DNA of 15,068 nucleotides from Parvularia atlantis (taxonomy: Eukaryota > Opisthokonta > Rotosphaerida), in the NCBI GenBank assembly GCA_943704415.1, contig CALSCO010000116.1, forward strand, positions 1-15,068, written 5' to 3'. Position 1 is the stretch's first letter; each line of letters begins with the position of its first letter. Positions 9,576 to 15,068 of this stretch are shown piece after piece. The translations under genes were made by a program, and so were the position numbers. The notes under the pieces were generated by a model that worked only from the letters and a program-made list of their open reading frames with translations, was not told the DNA's origin and ran no database searches.

Positions 9576-11349
9576 CGCGCGGAAGACAAAGCAGCGCCCC
9601 GAGGCCACGCCGCCCACGATGACCGGGAGCGACGGGTGCGCGGCCACGACGGCCGGCACGGTCGTGAGCGCGTCGCCCTGCAATTGCGCCAACGCTCGCG
9701 GCGCGTCTGCGACGGCGCACGGACGCGCGATCAGCGCCTCTGGCATGCACGGCGGCCGCGCGCGCGCACCCGTCGCAAACACGTCGATCGCGCGGCTCAT
9801 GCTCCCGACCGCAAAGCCGCCCGGCGCCCACGGCAGCCACCGCGCGCAAAAGTTGGTCACCCAGCGGCCCGTCTGGTTGTTGTGCCGGAACGAGTGCGTC
9901 TGGGCCCACGCGTCCGCGCCGTCGCCGCGCGAGAACACGCGGATCGTGTCGTCGTACGAGGTTGAGAGCAGCTGGCGCCCGTCGTGCGGCGAGAAGTGCG
10001 CCGAGTTGACCGAGAGGTCGTGGGCAAACTCGGCCGTGGGCTGGTGTGCGCACGCCGGTCAGACATGTGCATAGACGTGCGCGGTGCGGGCGCGCGCCTT
10101 CTTCATGTGCCGCGCGTCCCAGATGCACACGCTGCGGTCGAGCGACGCCGTCGCGAGCACGTGCGTGTCGCGCGGGTGCACGTCCACCGTCTTGATTTTC
10201 TTGTCGCTGAGCGAGTGCCGCATCACCTCGCGCGCGCTGGCACGCAGATCCTTGATCACGACCTCGCTGCGACACGACGTCGCGCGAGGTTGGCGATGGG
10301 TGGCGCGGCGTCGAGCAGTGCGCGCACCCGTCCGAGTCGCTCCAGCAGAGCGTGTGGCCGTCCTTGCAGTCGAGCGTGGTGATGTACGTCTCGGTCGACG
10401 CCGTGTGAAAGAGCTCGTGCGAGCGCTGCTTGACGAGGTCAAGCGCGCGCACCGTGCCGTCGTACGACGACGTGAGCACGGTCTGCTCGCGGTGCGGCAG
10501 GACCTGGCCGTTGCGCGGCGCACAGTCAGCCCGCGAAGCACGCCCCCCAGCGCACCCGCGCACCAGGATGCCCGACAGCACCTGCCGGTGCGGCTGCAGC
10601 AGCAGCAGCTCGTTGGCGGCGTCGGGCTCGTCTGCATCCCACACGCCCAGCTGGCCGCCCTTGTCGCCCGCCAGCACAATCAGCCGGTCTGCGCGCGGGT
10701 GCACCGCCAGGCGGTAGACGCGCTCGCGCACGACCTGCGTCGGCACCGCCCGTTTGCCTCCCATCGCGACACGTGACCCCCAGGGTGGCGCACCTTGGCC
10801 ACGTCGCCCTCGGCCAGCTTGAAGCGCGCGCCCGCGAGCACAAACGGCTTGGCGCGGCCAGCCCGCGCCACCGGCACATCGGTCAGCAGTCGTGCAAACC
10901 GCGCCGGGTCGCCGCGGCCGTCGACGGGGCCCAGGTCGATGTCGCCGAGCGCGCGCGCCATCGACGGCACAAGGTCGGACCGCGCGCTACTGCCGCTGGC
11001 GCTGCCGGCCTCGGGCGCGGCCGTCTCTGTCGGCAGGCCCGCGAGCCGCGCTGACTTGCGCACGGGCGCGGGCGGAGCGTCCTCGCGCTTGCGCCGCGTC
11101 GCGCTTTGCAGCCCGCGCGCCGGTGCAGGGGCGGCACGCGGCCGGCTGCGCGTCGCTGCCGCGGCGTCGGCCAGCTCGAGCTCGCGCAGCCTGAGGGCGC
11201 ACGGGAGCGTGAGCGTGCACTCACGCCAGGGGGGCGGCAGCGCACAGCGCCTCGTTCTGCCGAATGTTTTCAAGCCGCAGCGTCTCGTACGCCGAGGCCG
11301 ACGGTGCGGCGCCGTCGTCGATCGACCCGACGATCGGCCGCGCGGGCAT
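9573..11349 (-). CDS. CMR1: CMR1/WDR76-type WD40 protein, DNA-damage associated
   Basis: Seven exons, minus strand: 11349-11225, 11190-10794, 10734-10564, 10503-10328, 10266-10098 (alternative 10077), 10040-9770, 9706-9573; 1443 nt, 480 residues. The N-terminus has the family helix [20 protein letters not shown], then a basic disordered part with KSARLAGL (the CMR1/WDR76 R/K-S-x-R-x-x-G motif). WD repeats follow: [83 protein letters not shown] (WDxR), [26 protein letters not shown] and a last [14 protein letters not shown] blade. The HNNQTGRW and ASLDR...WD blocks are hallmark CMR1. Yeast Cmr1 binds DNA after damage and marks protein-quality-control foci; WDR76 is a CUL4 receptor. The intron after exon 5 is uncertain: a 57-nt GC-AG intron (10041-10097) or a 36-nt GT-AG one (10041-10076). 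The intron at 9707-9769 is open and a multiple of three. Confidence 0.9.
11191..11224 (-). other. 34-nt intron of CMR1
   Basis: Donor GTGAGTGCAC, branch-like CTCACG, acceptor CCCTCAG. Joining GC|G restores Ala and links [10 protein letters not shown] to [10 protein letters not shown] in frame; without splicing a TGA stops the reading at 11223-11221. It is the shortest intron I could place, with a more classical GTGAGT donor than its neighbours. Confidence 0.82.
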
Positions 11350-11422
11350 GCCTGTCGCCGCTCTCGCCCGACGGGCTTCGAGAAAGTTCTGCAGAACCGG
11401 CTCTGCCCCGACGACGACGACG
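11350..11422. promoter_or_regulatory. Divergent promoter between CMR1 and AP1G with heat-shock element
   Basis: The 73 bp between start codons hold TTCGAGAAAGTTC (11377-11389), that is TTCnnGAAnnTTC, a perfect three-unit heat-shock element. It overlaps a perfect 12-bp palindrome GTTCTGCAGAAC (11386-11397). A GAC repeat (11410-11421) precedes the AP1G start. No TATA box is seen. Both genes could share the element. Confidence 0.6.
11376..11397. promoter_or_regulatory. Heat-shock element plus overlapping palindrome
   Basis: Three alternating nTTCn/nGAAn pentamers with exact spacing, followed by a fourth GAA displaced by two bases. HSF1 binds three or more such units as a trimer. The site is symmetric, so it can act on both flanking genes. 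Confidence 0.5.
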
Positions 11423-14400
11423 ATGCTGCGCCTCGGCCCGTCCCGCCTGAAGGAGTTTGTGCGCACCGTGCGCGCGTGCAAGGTGCGTGGCGCGTCGCCC
11501 CGCCGCGTCGCCGCCCGCCGACGCCCGCCGCGCCGTGCGCAGACCGCCGCCGAGGAGCGCGACGTGATCGCCAAAGAGTCGGCCGCGATCCGCACAGCGT
11601 TCAAGGAGGCCGACAACGAGTACCGCCACCGCAGCGTCGCCAAGCTGCTGTACATCCACATGCTCGGTGCGCGGGCTCACGGGCGCCGCGTCGCGCGCGG
11701 CCGGGGTGCGGGCCTCACGTGGCGCCCGCGCAGGCTACAACGCGCAGTTTGGCCAGGTCGAGTGCGTCAAGCTGTGCGCGTCGCCGCGCTTCGCCGACAA
11801 GCGCCTGGGCTACCTCGGCACCATGCTCCTGCTGGACGAGAACCAGGAGGTGCTGACGCTCGTGACCAACTCGCTCAAGAAGTGCGCCGTGCCCGCGCCC
11901 CTGCCCTTGTCCTGCGCGCTCAACCGCCGCCGCCGCCGCCGCCGCCCGCAGCGACATGAACAGCCCGAACGTGTTTGTCAACGGCCTCGCCTGTTGCACC
12001 CTCGGCAACATCTCCTCAGCCGAGATGTCGCGCGACCTGGCCAGCGAGGTCGAGAAGCTCATCGGCAGCCAGAGCTCGTACGTGCGCAAAAAGGCGTGCC
12101 TGTGCGCCGTGCGCATCATGCGCAAGGTGCCCGAGCTGCACGAGAACTTTGTGGTGCGCCCGGCAGCGCTGCGGATCCGCGCGTGGGCGTGCGCGTGCTC
12201 AGCCCCGCCGGCCGCAGACACGTGCGATGAACATCCTGAGCGAGCGCAACCACGCCGTGCTCCTGACGGGTGTGATCCTGATCAACGAGCTGCTCAAGGT
12301 CAACCCGGAGCTCGTGCCGCAGTTCCGCAAGGTGCGTGCGGCGGGCCCTGTGCGCTGCCGCGTCTCACGCCGCACACCCAGTTTGTGCCGGACCTCGTGC
12401 GCCTGATGAAGGCCCTCAGCACGTCCAACAACTCGTCCGAGCACGACGTTGGCGGTGCGTGCGCACTCGTGTGTGCGTGCGCGCTCTGTCTGCTGTGCTC
12501 ACGCGCGCGCATATCGCAGGCATCGCCGACCCGTTCCTGCAGGTCAACATCCTGCGCCTCATGCGCACGCTCGGCCGCGGCGACGCGCACGCGAGCGAGC
12601 TCATGAGCGACACGCTTGCGCGGGTGCGCCGCGCTCGCTGCTTGCGTGGGTGCGACGCGCTCAAACAGCCGTTGCGGCAGGTCGCCACCAACACCGACGC
12701 GACCAAGAACGTCGGCAACGCGATTCTGTACGAGACCGTGCTGGCGATCATGGAGGTGCGCACGCCCCGCACACGCGCCCTGCGCACGGGGCCGAGACGC
12801 GTGCTGGTGCAGATCGAGAGCGAGTCGGGCCTGCGCGTGCTCGCGATCAACATCCTCGGCCGCTTCCTCGCGAACCGCGACAACAACATCCGCTACGTCG
12901 CGCTCAACACGCTGCTCAAGACGCTGGTGCAGTGCATAGCCACGCACGTGCACGCGCTCGCACGCTGCTTACTGCGCACGCGCGTGCGCAGTCCAAGGAC
13001 AACAACGCCGTTCAGCGGCACCGCAACACCGTCGTCGAGTGCCTGCAGGACGGCGACATCTCGATCCGCCGGCGCGCGCTCGAGCTGACGTTTGCGCTGA
13101 TCAACGACAGGTACGCGCTCGCGCGGTGGCTCGGCACCCCGCAGTCCGCTGACCGTCGCGCGGGCGCATTGCAGCAACATCCGCGTGCTCGTGCGCGAGC
13201 TGCTCACCTTCCTCGAGAAGGCCGATAAGGAGTTCAAGCCGCGCATCACGTCTGAGATCGCTGCGGCGGCCGACCGGTGCGCACCCGGCGCGCGCGCGAC
13301 GCACGTCGTCCGACCTCACCGCGCGCGCTCGCAGCGATGCGCCCAACAAGCGCTGGCACGTCGACACGATCCTGCGCGTGCTGCGCCTGGTGCGCCACGC
13401 GCACACGACACTGGGGGAGTGCTGACGCGCCGCCGCTCGCTCAGGCCGGCAACTTTGTCGAGGACGACATCCTGGCCAACTTCATCCGCCTGATCACGAC
13501 CTCGCCCGAGCTGCACGCGTACACGGTCAACAAGCTGTACCACGCGATCAAGGAGGACGTGTCGCAGGAGGCGCTGATGCACGCGGCCATCTGGGCCATC
13601 GGCGAGTTTGGCGACGTGCTCGTGCGCGGTGAGGGCCTCGACCCGGAGGAGGCGCACGTGAAGGTGCGGGAGCGCCGCGTGCGGCCGCCGTGCTGCGGAG
13701 TGACGCGATGGGGGCGGACGGGCGCGCAGATCAGCGAGGCCGACGTGCTCGACCTGCTCGAGAGCATCCTCAAGTCGCCGTACACGTCGACGACAGCGCG
13801 CGAGTACGTCCTGACCGCGCTCATGAAGCTCAGCACGCGCTTCTCAACGGGTGCGTGCTGGCGCGCGTGCGCACCGGCCGCGCTGACGCCCGTTTTGCCA
13901 CCCCAGGCATCGACCGCATCCAGGCCCTGCTGCGCGGCATGGTCAACAACGTCAACGTCGAGCTGCAACAGCGCGCGGCCGAGTACCTGGCCATCTTCCG
14001 TTTCGACCAGATCCGCCCGTCGCTGCTCGAGCGCATGCCGCCGCCGGAGCAACGCGAGGTGCGCAGCGCGGCCGCACGGCACCGCGGTCTGACTTCGCGC
14101 CGACAGGTCAAGCAGGGCATTCGGCAGGGCGAGTCGCCCGCTGATGCGCAGCCGCCCCAGGGCGCGCCGGCGGCGTTTGCTGCGGGCGCGCCGGCACAGG
14201 CCGCGTCGCCGTCCAACCTGCTCGACCTGGACCTGATGGGTAGCGACGTGCCCGCGCCCTCGCGCTCGGCCGCCACGGGTGCCGCCGCGGCCAACGACGT
14301 GCGTGCGGGGCCGAGCGGGTTGCCCACACGTCCGTGCGCTGACACGCGCACAGCTGCTCTCGCTGCTCGACGGGGGCGCACCGACACCCGCCCGCGCGGC

Positions 14401-15003
14401 GCCCGCGCAGTCGTTCGACCCGCTCGCGGACCTGCTCGGCGGCGGCGGTGCGTGCGCGCAGCTGGTCAGCTCCGTGGCGCGTGCTGATTGAGCGCGCGCT
14501 CGCAGTGGCAAGTGCGCCAGCCGCGCCGGCAGCCGCCGCGGGCTCGTTCGTCGGGTATGACAAGAACGGCATCCGGCTCCTGTTTGCGCCGCAGAAGGAC
14601 CCGATGAACCCGCAGGTGATCAACGTCACGATCACGTTCCTCAACGGCACGCCGGCGCTGCTGCAGAACTTTGCCGTGCAGGTCGGCCTCGTCCAAGTGC
14701 CTCGCTGTGTAAATGCTCACGCGGACGCCGGCACAGGTTGCCGTGCCCAAGACGCTCAAGCTGCAGGTGCAGCCGCCGTCGACGTCGACGCTCCCACCCG
14801 GCGGCAACGGCACGCAGCTGATCCGCATCGCGAACCCGACAAACGTGCGGCCGTGCAGCGGCGGCGGGGGGCGCAACGCGCGGGCTGACCGCTCGCCACC
14901 GCGTGCACAGGAGCAAATCCGCCTGCGACTCAAGGTCGTCTACACCGCCAACGGCCAAAACATCGAGGACATTGACCAGGTCAACAACTTCCCGCAACTG
15001 TAG
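11423..15003 (+). CDS. AP1G1: AP-1 clathrin adaptor complex, gamma subunit (gamma-adaptin)
   Basis: Twenty exons: 11423-11482, 11543-11666, 11734-11881, 11952-12153, 12218-12331, 12382-12454, 12520-12623, 12681-12755, 12813-12926, 12992-13110, 13175-13276, 13335-13389, 13445-13663, 13730-13850, 13907-14058, 14107-14298, 14354-14447, 14506-14681, 14737-14844, 14911-15003. They sum to 2445 nt, giving 814 residues (human 822). AP-1 gathers cargo at the trans-Golgi/endosome and recruits clathrin. The adaptin trunk (about 1-590) is near-continuously alignable: [47 protein letters not shown]-like [74 protein letters not shown] and [14 protein letters not shown]. The Ala/Pro hinge carries a clathrin box LLDLD (about 632-636) and LLSLLDGG and LADLLGG motifs. 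The ear (about 690-814) runs from [14 protein letters not shown] to [12 protein letters not shown]. No domain is missing. Confidence 0.96.
11927..11948 (+). repeat. CCG trinucleotide run in AP1G intron 3
   Basis: About six to seven CCG units lie just before the acceptor CGCAG (ends 11951), where a pyrimidine tract would be expected. It is intronic, so it does not encode a repeat. Confidence 0.75.
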
Positions 15004-15068
15004 ATGGCCCGGTCGTTTTGGCACGCACGCACGCGCGCGCCCATCCCCCCCTCCCCCCCTTCCCTCCC
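15004..15068. other. Sequence downstream of AP1G
   Basis: This holds a GCAC repeat (CACGCACGCACG, about 15021-15032), a GCGC run and then an almost pure C/T tract (15041-15068). No AATAAA and no recognisable gene start within the 65 bp available. Confidence 0.6.

Noticed and set aside
10041-10097. A GT-AG intron of 36 nt (10041-10076) instead of GC-AG in CMR1
   Set aside because: Not excluded, only less favoured: its GTCTAT donor is unlike others here and it would add seven Ala/Arg-rich residues, whereas the GC donor gives a 57-nt intron of typical size.
9538-10764. A single 408-codon open frame on the minus strand as the CMR1 protein
   Set aside because: It leaves the conserved frame at several introns. 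The spliced model with GTGCG...CAG joints recovers all WD repeats, while this frame loses the C-terminal ones.
13441-14511. A 356-codon minus-strand open frame opposite the AP1G gene
   Set aside because: It lies antisense to clear gamma-adaptin exons. High GC suppresses stops on the opposite strand, and its product resembles nothing I know.

Overview
This is a very GC-rich, gene-dense, intron-rich piece of a eukaryotic nuclear genome. It holds eight protein-coding genes (one cut by the left edge) and no mobile element, RNA gene or CRISPR array that I can support. Every gene is cut by short introns, mostly 45-75 nt. Nearly all begin GTGCG, carry a CTGAC/CTCAC-like branch site and end in CAG. 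For the seven complete genes I joined exons by hand; each model stays in frame from ATG to stop at a length typical of its family. The source is a compact single-celled eukaryote. RIC8 and CMR1 look fungal or opisthokont in style, but MCU and PRL are missing from many yeasts, so an early-diverging fungus or related protist is the best guess. The taxon is not settled.

Layout, left to right: (1) MCU, mitochondrial calcium uniporter, minus, N-terminal part only (60-550); (2) RIC8, chaperone/exchange factor for G-alpha, plus (618-3150), with a 122-bp CA microsatellite in its last intron; (3) an F-box/LRR-like protein of unknown target, minus (3273-6035); (4) a DCAF8-like WD40 protein, plus (6072-8267); (5) a PRL/PTP4A-type prenylated phosphatase, minus (8323-9036); (6) CENP-X/MHF2, a small histone-fold protein, plus (9140-9541); (7) a CMR1/WDR76-type WD40 protein, minus (9573-11349); (8) the gamma subunit of the AP-1 clathrin adaptor, plus (11423-15003).

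The genes alternate strand without exception. This gives four head-to-head pairs whose start codons are only 36-103 bp apart and three tail-to-tail junctions of 31-122 bp. The four divergent gaps must hold bidirectional promoters. They contain, in turn, little that is recognisable, a three-fold GTGAC repeat at 9-bp spacing, a four-fold GGGGCGG repeat, and a perfect three-unit heat-shock element. The genes do not form one pathway. Three of the eight (F-box protein, DCAF8-like, CMR1/WDR76-like) belong to families that act as cullin-RING ligase receptors, and CENP-X and CMR1/WDR76, which act in genome maintenance, sit tail to tail.

The strongest points for follow-up are the divergent promoters, the unusual GTGCG donor sites (which predict a changed U1 snRNA or other compensation), GC-AG introns, and a frame-neutral GC-AG intron that splits the catalytic P-loop of the phosphatase. 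I found no wholly new multi-gene system.
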